Shown piece by piece: positions 34,589-46,773 of a stretch of DNA of 64,000 nt. The notes below the pieces were generated by a model. It was not told the DNA's origin, did not search any database, and saw nothing but the letters and a program-made list of their open reading frames with translations. Every line of letters begins with the position of its first letter. Positions within the stretch are counted from its first letter, which is position 1. The position numbers and the translations under genes are program-made. This DNA comes from Acidobacteriota bacterium (lineage in GTDB: Bacteria > Actinomycetota > Acidimicrobiia > Acidimicrobiales > Microtrichaceae): contig QEUP01000009.1 in the NCBI GenBank assembly GCA_003577145.1, positions 107,196 through 171,195 of the forward strand, in the 5' to 3' direction.

Positions 34589-36343
34589 ATGACCGTTGCC
34601 CTTCCCGAGATCCCGGCTGCGGCCGGCGCCCGACCCGAGGCGCCCGGCGAGCGCCGCTGGGGGCCGTTGTGGGCGCATGCGACCGGGCTGTTGCTCGTGC
34701 TCCTCGCGTTCTTGCCTTACATAGGCACCGAAGGGCTGTTCTTCAGTGACGAGGGGGCTGCACTCGCTCAGGTCGAGATGCTCGACAGCGGCGAGGGCTG
34801 GACCATGTCCCACCCCCTCCCGGAAGTGGATCCCACCGAGGACGGCGAGTACTTCCCGTTCGTCTTCTCCTCCCGAAGCGGCGACCAGTACGCACCGTTC
34901 GCCAAGCATCCGCTCTACGTCGTCGCCCTCTGGGGCTCGACCGAGCTGGCCGGATCGTGGGGTCCGCTCCTCCTCTCGGTCCTCGGTACCTGGCTGGCGG
35001 CGGTGCTCGGAGCGCTCATAGCCCGCCACATCGACAGGCGGCTTGACCTGGCGACGCTCTGGGTGATCGGCCTGGCGAGCCCGCTGCTCTTCGACTCGTA
35101 CCAGGTGGTCGCCCACTCCTTGGGCGCGGCCGGGGCCGCGGCTTGTGCGCTCGCGCTGATCAACCTGTTCACCAGCCGGCGCACCGCCTGGTTGCCGGGC
35201 GCGCTCCTGGCACTCGCGTTGACGGTGCTCCTGCGCAACGAGGGCGTCCTCTACGGGATAGCCGTGGCCGTCGTCATCGCCGGTTTGGCCCTCCGTCGGC
35301 GCGACCTGCTTGCCGGTCTGACATCTGCAGCCGTCGCCGCGGTGAGCGCCGCGATGTACCTGGTGACGGCCGAGCTCGAAGGTTGGGTCATGGGAGGCGA
35401 GGTCGAGCTCTTCGCCATCGAGGGGGCCAGTGGGGGCTTCGTGGGCTCGAGGCTGAGCGGCCTGTACGCCAGCGTGCTGAGGGCCACCACGGTCGGCATC
35501 GGGGTGCGCACCGTGGTGATGCTCGTCGCCCTCGTCAGCCTGGTTTGCGGCGCCTGGTTGATCCGCACCAAGCCGGCGGAGCGGGGGCTCATAAGGTTCT
35601 GCGCGGTCCTCGGTGCCGTCGCGGTCCTCACCCGCATGTTGGTGGGACCGCCGAGCACCATCCCGGGCCTGGCGATGGCGTTCCCCGCCGGTGTCGCCGC
35701 CGCGGTGCTCCTCCGGCGACGGCATCTCACCGGGTTCGTGACCCCGTTCCTCCTGTTGACCTCAGCCGTGTACGCGCTGGGCGTCCTCGCTACGCAGTAC
35801 GCCAACGGCGGTGGCGCGGAATGGGGTGGCCGCTACTTCCACCTGGTCCTGCCGCTGGTGGTTCCCGTGCTCGTGCTGGCGCTGCGAGACGGAGGGCGAG
35901 CCCTGGACCGCCGGACCTGGCGCACGGTGCTGGCATCGTTGGCCGCGGTGTCGATCGCGTTGGGGGTGATGGTCCTGCGGACCCATCACCACAATCGCTA
36001 CTTCACCGCGGCCGTAGTGCAGGAGATCGCCGACGTGAGCGACCTGGCCGCAGATGCCGACTCGGAGGCCGGCCCAGTGGTCATCACGAACATGGAGCAT
36101 CTCGGTCGCCTCGCCTGGAACGAGGCAGTCCATGGGCGTTGGCTGTGGGTCGACGAGGGCTCCATCGGCCAGGTTGCCACGAACCTGGCCGATCAGGGCG
36201 TCGAGGAGTTCACCTTCGCCGCCCCCGAGGACGCGGAGGAGGACCTGACGGCGTTCGAGGACCACTACGAGGTCGTCGACGAGTGGCACCCGCCCGAGAT
36301 CGGATCCTGGACGGTGGCGCTGCTACGGGCCCGATCGCGCTAG
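34589..36343 (+). CDS. Large multi-span membrane protein, GT-C-like, unknown function
   Basis: 584 residues, about ten to twelve membrane spans and a soluble C-terminal part of about 110 residues. The first outer loop has [15 protein letters not shown], with the acidic DE expected for GT-C glycosyltransferases after the first span. Other features: [16 protein letters not shown] and [22 protein letters not shown] lies immediately upstream of the ATG. It sits between uvrB and aroC, and its last 21 nt overlap the end of aroC on the other strand. It may act in envelope glycan synthesis like the locus further on; this is inference. Confidence 0.75.
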   Translation: MTVALPEIPAAAGARPEAPGERRWGPLWAHATGLLLVLLAFLPYIGTEGLFFSDEGAALAQVEMLDSGEGWTMSHPLPEVDPTEDGEYFPFVFSSRSGDQYAPFAKHPLYVVALWGSTELAGSWGPLLLSVLGTWLAAVLGALIARHIDRRLDLATLWVIGLASPLLFDSYQVVAHSLGAAGAAACALALINLFTSRRTAWLPGALLALALTVLLRNEGVLYGIAVAVVIAGLALRRRDLLAGLTSAAVAAVSAAMYLVTAELEGWVMGGEVELFAIEGASGGFVGSRLSGLYASVLRATTVGIGVRTVVMLVALVSLVCGAWLIRTKPAERGLIRFCAVLGAVAVLTRMLVGPPSTIPGLAMAFPAGVAAAVLLRRRHLTGFVTPFLLLTSAVYALGVLATQYANGGGAEWGGRYFHLVLPLVVPVLVLALRDGGRALDRRTWRTVLASLAAVSIALGVMVLRTHHHNRYFTAAVVQEIADVSDLAADADSEAGPVVITNMEHLGRLAWNEAVHGRWLWVDEGSIGQVATNLADQGVEEFTFAAPEDAEEDLTAFEDHYEVVDEWHPPEIGSWTVALLRARSR

Positions 36344-37423
36344 GACATCGACGGCCCGCTGACGCAGCCAGTGATCGGCGAGGACCGACAACACCGCGGC
36401 CTCGACCACGGGGACGGCGCGCGGCAGCACGCACGGGTCGTGGCGGCCGTGTGTCGAGAGGGTGGCCGGCCGGTTCTGGCGGTCGACCGTGAGTTGCTGC
36501 CTGGCTATGGTGGCCGTGGGCTTGAAGGCGACCCGCAGGACGATGTCGGCGCCGTTGCTGATGCCTCCCTGCACACCGCCCGAGCGGTTGCTCGCCGTCT
36601 CGGGTGCTCCGGCCGGGCCGGGCACGAAGGGGTCGTTGTGCTGCGAGCCCCTCAACCGGGTTCCGGCGAAACCGCTGCCCAACTCGAACCCCTTGGTGGC
36701 GGGCAGCGACATCACCGAGCGGGCCAGGTCGGCATCGAGCTTGTCGAACACCGGTTCGCCGAGCCCTGGCGGGACGTTGCGAGCGACGCAGCCGACCACT
36801 CCCCCGAGCGAGTCCCCGTCGCGGCGAGCGGCCTCGATGGCGCTGACCATGGCTTCGGCGTGCTCGGGCGAGGGGCAGCGGGTGGGTGAAGCCTCGACGT
36901 CGTCGAGGCTGACCCGCGAGGGGTCGACGTCGGCCTCGATTTCGTGGACCTGGCTGACCCAGGCGAGGACCTCGATGCCGGCGACGGTTGCGAGGAGCTT
37001 GCGGGCGACGGCTCCGGCGGCGACCCGACCCACGGTCTCGCGGGCGCTGGCACGACCGCCTCCCTGCCAGTCGCGGATCCCGTACTTCGCCTCGGTGGTG
37101 TAGTCGGCGTGGGATGGCCGGTAGAGGTCCTTGATGTCCTCGTAGGCGCCGGGGCGGGCGTCGCGGTTTCGCACCAGCAGTGCGATGGGCGTTCCCAGGG
37201 TCTCACCCTCGAAGACACCCGAGAGGATCTCGACCTCGTCGGCCTCCTCGCGCTGGGTCACCAGCCGGCTCTGCCCGGGCCGACGGCGATCGAGGTCCCG
37301 CTGGATCTCCTCGACGATCAGCGGGAGCCGTGGGGGGCAGCCGTCGACGACGACGCCGACCCCGCCGCCGTGGGATTCGCCGAAGGTGGTGACCCGGAAC
37401 AGCCGGCCGGTCGTACTGCTCAT
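36323..37423 (-). CDS. aroC: Chorismate synthase
   Basis: Makes chorismate from EPSP using reduced FMN; chorismate feeds the trp pathway at the window's start. 366 residues with [97 protein letters not shown] and [13 protein letters not shown] ... [10 protein letters not shown], and [17 protein letters not shown]. The catalytic His residues of GESHG and RHDPC are present. Other shikimate genes are not here. CATACT lies 7 nt before the ATG, so the mRNA is probably leaderless. Divergent from uvrA. Confidence 0.96.
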   Translation of the reverse strand: MSSTTGRLFRVTTFGESHGGGVGVVVDGCPPRLPLIVEEIQRDLDRRRPGQSRLVTQREEADEVEILSGVFEGETLGTPIALLVRNRDARPGAYEDIKDLYRPSHADYTTEAKYGIRDWQGGGRASARETVGRVAAGAVARKLLATVAGIEVLAWVSQVHEIEADVDPSRVSLDDVEASPTRCPSPEHAEAMVSAIEAARRDGDSLGGVVGCVARNVPPGLGEPVFDKLDADLARSVMSLPATKGFELGSGFAGTRLRGSQHNDPFVPGPAGAPETASNRSGGVQGGISNGADIVLRVAFKPTATIARQQLTVDRQNRPATLSTHGRHDPCVLPRAVPVVEAAVLSVLADHWLRQRAVDVLARSGP

Positions 37424-37430
37424 ACGTTTC

Positions 37431-37436
37431 AGTATG
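37431..37436 (-). promoter_or_regulatory. -10 box (CATACT) before aroC
   Basis: On the minus strand CATACT ends 7 nt before the aroC ATG, and TTGCGG is found 18 bp upstream as a fair -35. Together they make a reasonable promoter for a leaderless mRNA. Confidence 0.45.
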
Positions 37437-37469
37437 CTCCGTTGGCCGCCGCCGCCTCCGCAATTACCC

Positions 37470-37483
37470 CAAACATGTGTTCG
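37470..37483 (+). promoter_or_regulatory. LexA-like SOS box upstream of uvrA
   Basis: CAAACATGTGTTCG differs by one base from CGAACATGTGTTCG, which fits the Gram-positive/actinobacterial LexA consensus (CGAAC-N4-GTTCG). It is centred about 28 bp before the -10 box of uvrA and overlaps its -35 region, where bound LexA would block RNA polymerase. No other good copy was noticed in the window. Confidence 0.65.
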
Positions 37484-37500
37484 AACGACTGGTGGGCGGA

Positions 37501-37506
37501 TAGGCT
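37501..37506 (+). promoter_or_regulatory. -10 box (TAGGCT) for leaderless uvrA
   Basis: TAGGCT ends 7 nt before the uvrA GTG at 37514. The same hexamer with the same 7-nt spacing precedes uvrC and the formyltransferase-like gene. Confidence 0.55.
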
Positions 37507-37513
37507 CGGATCA

Positions 37514-40345
<2,832 letters not shown>

Positions 40346-40432
40346 GGATCACGCGGGCTGCTCGGGCGGTAAGAAAGCCGGCCGGCGTGCCGATGGTGTT
40401 GGTATGGAGGCCGGACGTCTCGCCGGGCTGCG

Positions 40433-41767
40433 ATGACACGCGTGTCGAAGGCCCTCGTCTACCTGGGCGTCGTCGCGGTCGTGCTAGGCCTGAGCAAGGT
40501 CCACGCCGCCTTCATTGCCGACACGCCCTATGACTTCACCGGCTCGTCGCGGTTCGGTTGGGCCATCGGCTACATGGCGGTCCTCGGGTTTGCCGCCTAC
40601 GGCTTCGGCCTCCCCGAGCTTCCCCGCACGCGCCGTGACCGGCACCTCGCCGCCATCTGGGCGGCTGTCGTAGCGGCGCTGGCCGTTTCGGTCGCTCAGC
40701 TCGCGGTGGGCGACGCGCTGCTGCCGAGGTTCGTGGTGCTCGGCTCCGCACTGGTGCTGATCGACTGGTTCTCGCTGTGTTCGTGGTTCGCGACCCGGGA
40801 CCGGTCCGCAGCCGAGGGCAAGGAGCGGGTGGTGGTCGTAGCCGCCGCCGGAGACGCCTCCTCGCTCGAAGAGGATCTCGGGCTCGTGCCCGAGAGGCCG
40901 GCCCAGATCGTCGGAACGATGACCTTCCTCGAAGCGCGCAGCCAGTCGCCGCTCGGCCAGCCACTGGTCGCCCTGGCGAAGACCACTGCTGCCACGATCG
41001 TCGTGCTCGACGTCCAGGCCCAGGCCGAGCCGAGCGTCGTCTCGCAGGCGGCGCTGCTCCACCAGGACGGCGTTCGGGTGCGGACCCTCTCGCTGTTCTA
41101 CGAGCAATGGCTGGGGAAGCTGCCGGCGGCCGAGCTCGAGAGGGTCTCGCTGCTCTTCGACATCGGCGAGTTGCATCGAGCCCGATACGGCCGGCTCAAA
41201 CGGGTGATGGACCTGTGCCTGGCGCTGGTGATGACGGTTCCACTGCTGGTGGTGACACCGCTGGTGTGGTTGGGCGACCGCATCGCGAACCGTGGGCCGC
41301 TCTTCTACCGCCAGGAGCGCGTCGGCAAGCGGGGGCGTCGCTTCGAGATCCTCAAGTACCGCACGATGACACCCGGGGAGGGTGACAGCTCCCACAACGA
41401 GTGGACGACGGAGGACGATCCGCGGATCACCCCCTTCGGACGCTTCCTGCGCCGGACCCACCTCGACGAGCTGCCACAGGTGCTGAACCTGTTGCGCGGT
41501 GACCTGTCGGTAGTCGGCCCCCGCCCTGAGCAGCCCGGCTACGTCGAGGAACTGATCCACAAGCTCCCGTTCTATGACGTCCGCCACCTGGTCCGTCCGG
41601 GCATCACCGGCTGGGCACAGGTGAAATACGGCTACGCCGGCGACGAGACCGATGCGCTCGAGAAGCTCCAGTACGACTTCTACTACCTGCGCCACCAGGG
41701 GCTCTCCTTCGATGCCCGCATCATGGGGCGGACCGTGCGACACGTCTTGGGGGGTGGGGGGCGATGA
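40433..41767 (+). CDS. Polyprenyl-phosphate sugar-1-phosphate transferase (initiating glycan enzyme)
   Basis: 444 residues. N-terminal membrane spans (about 8-28, 42-62, 72-115), a central Rossmann-like stretch, and a C-terminal bacterial sugar transferase domain (about 255-440): RLKRVMDLCLALVMTVPLLVVTPLVW, PLFYRQERVGKRGRRFEILKYRTM, FGRFLRRTHLDELPQVLNLLRGDLSVVGPRPE, VRPGITGWAQVKYGYA. This is the PglC/WbaP-type fold that places the first sugar on undecaprenyl phosphate. It begins the glycan locus; the following flippase overlaps by 4 nt. Confidence 0.93.
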   Translation: MTRVSKALVYLGVVAVVLGLSKVHAAFIADTPYDFTGSSRFGWAIGYMAVLGFAAYGFGLPELPRTRRDRHLAAIWAAVVAALAVSVAQLAVGDALLPRFVVLGSALVLIDWFSLCSWFATRDRSAAEGKERVVVVAAAGDASSLEEDLGLVPERPAQIVGTMTFLEARSQSPLGQPLVALAKTTAATIVVLDVQAQAEPSVVSQAALLHQDGVRVRTLSLFYEQWLGKLPAAELERVSLLFDIGELHRARYGRLKRVMDLCLALVMTVPLLVVTPLVWLGDRIANRGPLFYRQERVGKRGRRFEILKYRTMTPGEGDSSHNEWTTEDDPRITPFGRFLRRTHLDELPQVLNLLRGDLSVVGPRPEQPGYVEELIHKLPFYDVRHLVRPGITGWAQVKYGYAGDETDALEKLQYDFYYLRHQGLSFDARIMGRTVRHVLGGGGR

Positions 41768-43371
41768 TGCTCGCCAAGCCGTCCGCCTCCCACGGCCGGC
41801 ACCTCGGGTCTTCCAGCCTGGTCCTTCGCAATACCGTCGTGAACGGGGTGGCGGCCCTCAGCATCGGTCTGGTCGCTCTGGTGATGACACCGGTTCTGCT
41901 CCATCACCTTGGTGCGAGCGAGTACGGCGTGTGGGTGCTGGCTACGACCCTGACCTTCGAGTTCGGGTACCTTCGCCTGGCCGACGTGGGGCTTCAGCCG
42001 GCGATCATCAGATATGTGGCTGAGGGCCTTGCCAGGGACAGCAGAGCAGAAACCTCCGAGACGGTATCGACGTCAACGGTGTTCCTGGCCGTGGTCGGTA
42101 CGTTGCTGGCCCTCACCCTGGCAGCCGCCGCGCCGGGCTTCACTGCCCTCTTCAATGTTGAGGACGCGCTCACAGATGCAGCAACGCTCACCTTCTTGAT
42201 CGTGGGTCTACAGATAGTGGTGGATCTGCTCGCCGTCTCCTACGTCGGAGCGCTCGAAGGCGCCCAGGCGTTCGTGCTGCTGCGAGTGTTGGAGGTCGGT
42301 ACGCGGGTCGCATGGGCGGCGGTCAGCATCATGCTGGTTATCGCCGGCCACGGTGTGGTGGCGCTGGCAGTGGTCTCGCTGGCGACCGCCATCCTGAAGC
42401 TGGTGTTCACCGGTGTGCTCGCCCGATCGCTGGTGGCTGGGGTGCGGGCCATCCCCATCGAGGCGTCGCTGCAGGTCCTGGGTCGGCTCCTCTCTTACGG
42501 AGGGCGGACCTTCAGCTTGAAGGTGCTGGCGGTGATCCATCGGCAGATGGACCGCTTGATCCTCGGCTTCGCGGTCACGACCGTCGCCGTCGCTTCGTAC
42601 GAGATCGTCTACAAGGTCCACGCGACCGCGGCGATCCTGTTGACGATCGCCCCCGCGGCCGTCGCCCCGGCAGCTGCGTTCACCAACGTCAGAGGTGACA
42701 AGGAGCGTCTCCGTGCCCTCTATCTGCGCGGGTCGCGCTACATGGTCGGAGTTTGCCTTCCGTTGATGGTGGCGGCCCTGGTCCTCGCCGAGACGATCGT
42801 GGTGGCATGGGTGGGACCCCAGTTCGCCGGTCTTACCTTTGCCACCCAGCTGTTCCTGCTGTACCCGATGCTCGTGCTGGTGAACGCCATCGGCAGTGCC
42901 ATGTTCGTGAGCATGGGGCGTGCGGGTGAGCTGCTCGTGCCCCAGGGCGCGGCTGTCGCGGTGAACCTTGTCGTCTCGATCATCCTGGTGGGTCGGTTCG
43001 GCGTCGTCGGGGTCGTCTGGGGCTCTGTCAGCGGGGGAGTCGTTCAGTTCGTCCCGCTCGTGCGGCGCTTCACCCGGGTCTTCGGGGTACGGTTGCGGAC
43101 CTGGCTGACGAGCCTGGTGCTGCCTGTCGTGCCGGTCGTGGCGATCCAGGTCGTCGCAGCGGCAGCCGCGTGGCCTCTGGCCCGCCGCGCCACCTCCATC
43201 TGGCAAGCCGGAATGCTGTACGTGGTGATCGCCGGCATCGGGGTGGCGGCCTTTGCGGTTGTCATCGGCTCCGGGGAGCGCCGCGAGCTCGTGGCTGCCA
43301 TTCGCAGGAGGACAGGCGAGGACGCAGATGCCGGGGTTGGTTCGATCGGAGTTTCCGGTGCCGATGGGTGA
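41764..43371 (+). CDS. Oligosaccharide flippase (Wzx-like, MATE/MOP superfamily)
   Basis: 535 residues with about 12-14 spans and the typical start VLRNTVVNGVAALSIGLVALVMTPVLLHHLGASEYGVWVLA, a conserved Wzx opening (stays at Gly/Tyr/Gly-Trp motif), then LADVGLQPAIIRYVAE. It should move the lipid-linked repeat unit across the membrane. The start overlaps the previous stop by 4 nt and it overlaps the next gene by 8 nt, so all are coupled. No Wzy polymerase is recognised in the locus. Confidence 0.88.
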   Translation: MMLAKPSASHGRHLGSSSLVLRNTVVNGVAALSIGLVALVMTPVLLHHLGASEYGVWVLATTLTFEFGYLRLADVGLQPAIIRYVAEGLARDSRAETSETVSTSTVFLAVVGTLLALTLAAAAPGFTALFNVEDALTDAATLTFLIVGLQIVVDLLAVSYVGALEGAQAFVLLRVLEVGTRVAWAAVSIMLVIAGHGVVALAVVSLATAILKLVFTGVLARSLVAGVRAIPIEASLQVLGRLLSYGGRTFSLKVLAVIHRQMDRLILGFAVTTVAVASYEIVYKVHATAAILLTIAPAAVAPAAAFTNVRGDKERLRALYLRGSRYMVGVCLPLMVAALVLAETIVVAWVGPQFAGLTFATQLFLLYPMLVLVNAIGSAMFVSMGRAGELLVPQGAAVAVNLVVSIILVGRFGVVGVVWGSVSGGVVQFVPLVRRFTRVFGVRLRTWLTSLVLPVVPVVAIQVVAAAAAWPLARRATSIWQAGMLYVVIAGIGVAAFAVVIGSGERRELVAAIRRRTGEDADAGVGSIGVSGADG

Positions 43372-44395
43372 AGCAGTGCCTGACCGAAGCGATCCCGCGC
43401 CCGAGGTGAGCGTCGTGCTGCCCACACTCGACGAGCGCTCGACGATCCGGGACTGCCTCGATTCATTGCTGGCTCAGGACTACCCCTACATACGGGAGAT
43501 CCTCGTCGTGGACGGGGGATCCACCGATGGCACGCGCCAGATCGTGGCGAGCGCCGCGCCTCGTGTGCGGCTGGTGGACAATCCCCGCGTCACCGCGGCG
43601 GCGGCGATGAACGTGGGGCTCTCGGAGGCCACGTGCGACCTGATCGTGCGGGCCGACGCCCACACGCTCTACGCCGAGGACTACATCAGCCGATCGGTCG
43701 ATGCTCTTGCGGCATCCGGGGCCGATTGGGTCGGAGGGCGGATGCGACCGGTCGGGGGCACCGCCTTCGGCAGGGCGGTCGCGGCGGCGACCTCGTCGCC
43801 GTTCGGTGTGGGCCCGGGACGCTTCCACTACAGCGATACGGCCCGGGACACCGATACCGTCTACCTGGGTACGTTCGACCGCAGCATCGTGGAGGAGGTC
43901 GGAGGCTATGACGAAGGGCGTATCCAATGGGCTGCGGAGGACCAGGAGCTCAACTTCCGTTTGAGGAGGTCGGGCCGCCGCATCCGCCTCGACCCTGAGG
44001 TGAGGTCCTGGTACTTCCCGCGCCAAACGCCTCGAGCCCTGTGGAGCCAGTACTTCAACTACGGCGTGTGCAAGGCGTCGACGTTGGCCAAGCACCGGAC
44101 GCTTCCTTACTGGCGCCCGCTCGCCCCCGCTTCCATGGTGGCGGCGACCGGGGTATGGGTCTTCTGCTCTATCCGCCGCCGGAATCTCCTTGTCGCCATG
44201 GTGCCCGGAATCGCCTACGTTGCCGGAGCCGGCGCGGTTGCGCTGCGTCTGGGGCGTAACCCCGGTGTGGCTCCGCACAGAGCGGTGGGCGCCCTGGCCA
44301 TCTGCCACTGGGCCTACGGCCTGGGCTTCTGGTACGGCGTGGGCCGGGCAGCAGCAGGCCTGCCGTTCGACACCGCACCGAGGCGAGGTCGCTGA
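43364..44395 (+). CDS. Family 2 glycosyltransferase
   Basis: 343 residues with the GT-A fold: VSVVLPTLDERSTIRDCLDSLLAQDYP, IREILVVDGGSTDGTRQIV, RADAHTLYAEDYISR (the DxD-like acidic site), and the ED acceptor motif WAAEDQELNFRLRRSGRRI. A C-terminal pair of hydrophobic stretches follows, so it is membrane associated. Similar to succinoglycan/EPS transferases (ExoA type). Start choice: ATG at 43364 overlapping the flippase stop; an upstream ATG at 43328 is also in frame. Sugar specificity unknown. Confidence 0.88.
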   Translation: MGEAVPDRSDPAPEVSVVLPTLDERSTIRDCLDSLLAQDYPYIREILVVDGGSTDGTRQIVASAAPRVRLVDNPRVTAAAAMNVGLSEATCDLIVRADAHTLYAEDYISRSVDALAASGADWVGGRMRPVGGTAFGRAVAAATSSPFGVGPGRFHYSDTARDTDTVYLGTFDRSIVEEVGGYDEGRIQWAAEDQELNFRLRRSGRRIRLDPEVRSWYFPRQTPRALWSQYFNYGVCKASTLAKHRTLPYWRPLAPASMVAATGVWVFCSIRRRNLLVAMVPGIAYVAGAGAVALRLGRNPGVAPHRAVGALAICHWAYGLGFWYGVGRAAAGLPFDTAPRRGR

Positions 44396-46002
44396 TGCCC
44401 CTCCCGCAAGCGGCTCGATTCGGTGAGTACGCGTTGAAAGGGTTGAACGCGGGTCTGCGCGAGATCGGGCAGGCGCCGGAGCAGCGTCAGGCTCGCCGGC
44501 TCACCCGCAAGATCAAGCGACGGGACCCGAGCGGGCCCCGTGTGCTGTTCCTCACTCCCCGCTCGTGGGCGTACCACGTTCAGGTGGAAATGCTGCTGGC
44601 CACCGCACTGCGGCTGAGGGGGGCCGAGGTGGAGGTCGTGACCTGTGGAGGGGGGCTGGAGGTCTGCGATCGGGCCAACTCTTGGGAGGCGCCCCCTATG
44701 CCGTGCCGCTCGTGCCGCACCTACGTCGACCGGTCGGTCGAGGCGTTCGGACTGGACCCGGACCCGCTGCTGGGGAGGGAGCCCCCGCCCGCCTGGCCCG
44801 AGCTGGACGAGATCGGCGCCCTGGACCTCCACAGGGTCGTCGACGACGCCGGTACGCCGCTGGGCGAGCTCGTCGACATACCGACCCGGTGGTTCCTGTT
44901 GTCTGCATCCCGTGACTCGGATCCGCTCGGCCCGCTGACCACCAGGAGGTTCCTGCGGTCGGCCCGCGCCACCGCCGAGGCAATGAGATCGACCCTGGAT
45001 CGCAAGAGGCCCGACAAGTTGGTCCTACTCAACGGTCTCTTCTTCTTCGAGAGCATCGCTCGGCGGCTGGCCACCGAGCGCGGTATCGATGTCATAACCT
45101 ACGAGCGAGGCTTCCGCCCCGAGACGCTCGTGTTCCGGCGCGGCCTGCCCGCGAGCCACTACGAGATCAGTCCCTACTGGCAACGCTGGAAGGACGAGCC
45201 GCTCACGGTCGAGCAGCAGGCCGAGCTCGACGCGTACCTGCTCCACCGTCGTCGGAAAGGGCATCCGATCTTCGACTTCTGGAAGGACGCGGTGAGCGCC
45301 GATCTCGGTGGTTCTGAGCACGGGCGGACCGTATGCTTGTTCACCAACGTGACCTGGGACTCGGCGGTGCTCGGCCGGGAAGGCGCGTTCGGATCCATCC
45401 AGCAGTGGCTGGACGCAGCCATCGACCACATGAAGGGCCACCCCGAGGATCGCCTGATCGTGAGGGTTCACCCGGCCGAGGCGAAGATGAGCGGCAAGAT
45501 CACTCGCGAGTCCCTGGGGACGTACCTTCAACATGCGTGGGCATCATTGCCGAGCAACGTGACGGTCATCGCCGCCGACGACCTGACGAGCTCCTATGAC
45601 CTGATGGAGGCCGCCGATGTGGGGCTGGTGCTCACCTCGACAGTCGGCCTGGAGATGGCGTTGCTCGACAAACCGGTGGTCGTAGCCGGTGAGACCCACT
45701 ACCGGGGGAAGGGATTCACCACGGATGTGGACAACCCTGGTGACTTCGGCCGGGCGATTGAAGCAGCCCTCGCAGACCCAGCCGCACTCGATCGCGATGT
45801 CGAGGCTGCGCGACGTTACGCCTACACCTTCTTCTTCCGGGCATCGATTCCGTTCCCTCTCGTCAGCGAACCGGTTCCCGGGCTGGCCACGCTCCGGGTG
45901 AAGGATCCCGCAGCTCTCGCCGAGGGTGTGGATCCTTGGCTCGACGTGATCTGCGACGGCATCCTGAACGGGGGTGACTTCCTGGGCGTCGCGACGTGTT
46001 GA
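44395..46002 (+). CDS. Capsule-polysaccharide-synthesis-like protein, putative glycosyltransferase
   Basis: 535 residues, soluble. The C-terminal half reads VCLFTNVTWDSAV, DRLIVRVHPAEAKM, DDLTSSYDLMEAADVGLVLTSTVGLEMALLDKPVVVAGETHYRGKGF, the pattern of the capsule synthesis (KpsS/KpsC-like) GT-B fold. The N-terminal part has RVLFLTPRSWAYHVQVEMLLATALRLRG and a CRSC pair. Relatives of this fold use CMP-sugars, so it might transfer the CMP-activated nonulosonic acid made by the genes that follow; that is inference. The start shares bases with the preceding stop (TGATG). Confidence 0.78.
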   Translation: MPLPQAARFGEYALKGLNAGLREIGQAPEQRQARRLTRKIKRRDPSGPRVLFLTPRSWAYHVQVEMLLATALRLRGAEVEVVTCGGGLEVCDRANSWEAPPMPCRSCRTYVDRSVEAFGLDPDPLLGREPPPAWPELDEIGALDLHRVVDDAGTPLGELVDIPTRWFLLSASRDSDPLGPLTTRRFLRSARATAEAMRSTLDRKRPDKLVLLNGLFFFESIARRLATERGIDVITYERGFRPETLVFRRGLPASHYEISPYWQRWKDEPLTVEQQAELDAYLLHRRRKGHPIFDFWKDAVSADLGGSEHGRTVCLFTNVTWDSAVLGREGAFGSIQQWLDAAIDHMKGHPEDRLIVRVHPAEAKMSGKITRESLGTYLQHAWASLPSNVTVIAADDLTSSYDLMEAADVGLVLTSTVGLEMALLDKPVVVAGETHYRGKGFTTDVDNPGDFGRAIEAALADPAALDRDVEAARRYAYTFFFRASIPFPLVSEPVPGLATLRVKDPAALAEGVDPWLDVICDGILNGGDFLGVATC

Positions 46003-46024
46003 GCTGCATGTGGGGTTGTCGGCC

Positions 46025-46723
46025 TCAGTCGAGTGGCTCGATCTCGACGCGGACGCGATAACGGCGGCCGGCGACGGTGTACTCGGCGCCGTAGGGCGGG
46101 AAGGTGCGCGCCCGGAGCCGGTTCAACAGATCCATGTCTGCCTCGGTCGGATCCAACGAGGCGAGATCTGCCAGACGGTGGAAGCTACCACCCGGCTGTT
46201 GCGCTCTCGGTTCGAGACTTCCGATCGAAGGCCAGCACTCCTCGAGGAGGTGCATCGAAGCCACCTCCAGGCGGCGGTAGAGGGTGAGAGCGGTGTCCTC
46301 GGGAAACGTCGGCACCTCCCGTTGGGCGAGGATCGGGCCGGTGTCTATCTCGGCGTCCATGACATGGAGGGTCGTCCCTGCGGGCGACCCGTCCACCAGT
46401 GGCCAGACGTTCGGGCAGGCCCCCCTGTTGAAGGGCAGAAGTCCCGGATGGAGGTTCAGCGCCAGCCGTGTCGCCAGCTCGAGCCATTCCGGGGGGATCA
46501 GGTAGGCGAACAAGACCGAGAGGAGGAACTCGGGCTCGATCGAGCGGACCATGTCGAGTCCCTCGGGCCACGTCGCAGTCGGAACACCGATCGCTCGGAG
46601 GTCTTCACCGTGGGTGGACCTCTCCTCGGGGTGGAGGACCACGGCTGCCAGATCTCCGCGATCGGCCAGATAGCGCCCTACGTCCACACCGAGTCGGTTG
46701 TTGGCCAACAGGACGGTGCGCAT
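46025..46723 (-). CDS. Formyltransferase-fold protein, putative sugar N-formyltransferase
   Basis: 232 residues, shorter than methionyl-tRNA formyltransferase (about 310). The catalytic Asn-His-Asp set of the formyl-transferase fold is present: NLHPGLLPFNRGACPNVWPLVDG carries Asn and His, and HVMDAEIDTGPILAQ the Asp. It lacks the C-terminal tRNA-binding domain in recognisable form. By position in the nonulosonic acid locus it probably transfers formyl from N10-formyl-THF to an amino sugar. Divergent from the CMP-sugar synthase with a TAGGCT -10 box 7 nt before the ATG. Confidence 0.8.
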   Translation of the reverse strand: MRTVLLANNRLGVDVGRYLADRGDLAAVVLHPEERSTHGEDLRAIGVPTATWPEGLDMVRSIEPEFLLSVLFAYLIPPEWLELATRLALNLHPGLLPFNRGACPNVWPLVDGSPAGTTLHVMDAEIDTGPILAQREVPTFPEDTALTLYRRLEVASMHLLEECWPSIGSLEPRAQQPGGSFHRLADLASLDPTEADMDLLNRLRARTFPPYGAEYTVAGRRYRVRVEIEPLD

Positions 46724-46730
46724 TCGCCGT

Positions 46731-46736
46731 AGCCTA
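46731..46736 (-). promoter_or_regulatory. -10 box (TAGGCT) before the formyltransferase-like gene
   Basis: On the minus strand TAGGCT ends 7 nt before the ATG at 46723; no Shine-Dalgarno is present. Identical hexamer and spacing as at uvrA and uvrC. Confidence 0.5.
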
Positions 46737-46773
46737 CCCAGGACAGGACGGAACGAAGGGAGCGGACACCGAC

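Noticed and set aside
36944..37513. Upstream extension of uvrA
   Set aside because: Overlaps aroC on the other strand and lacks UvrA similarity; the conserved N-terminus starts at 37526.
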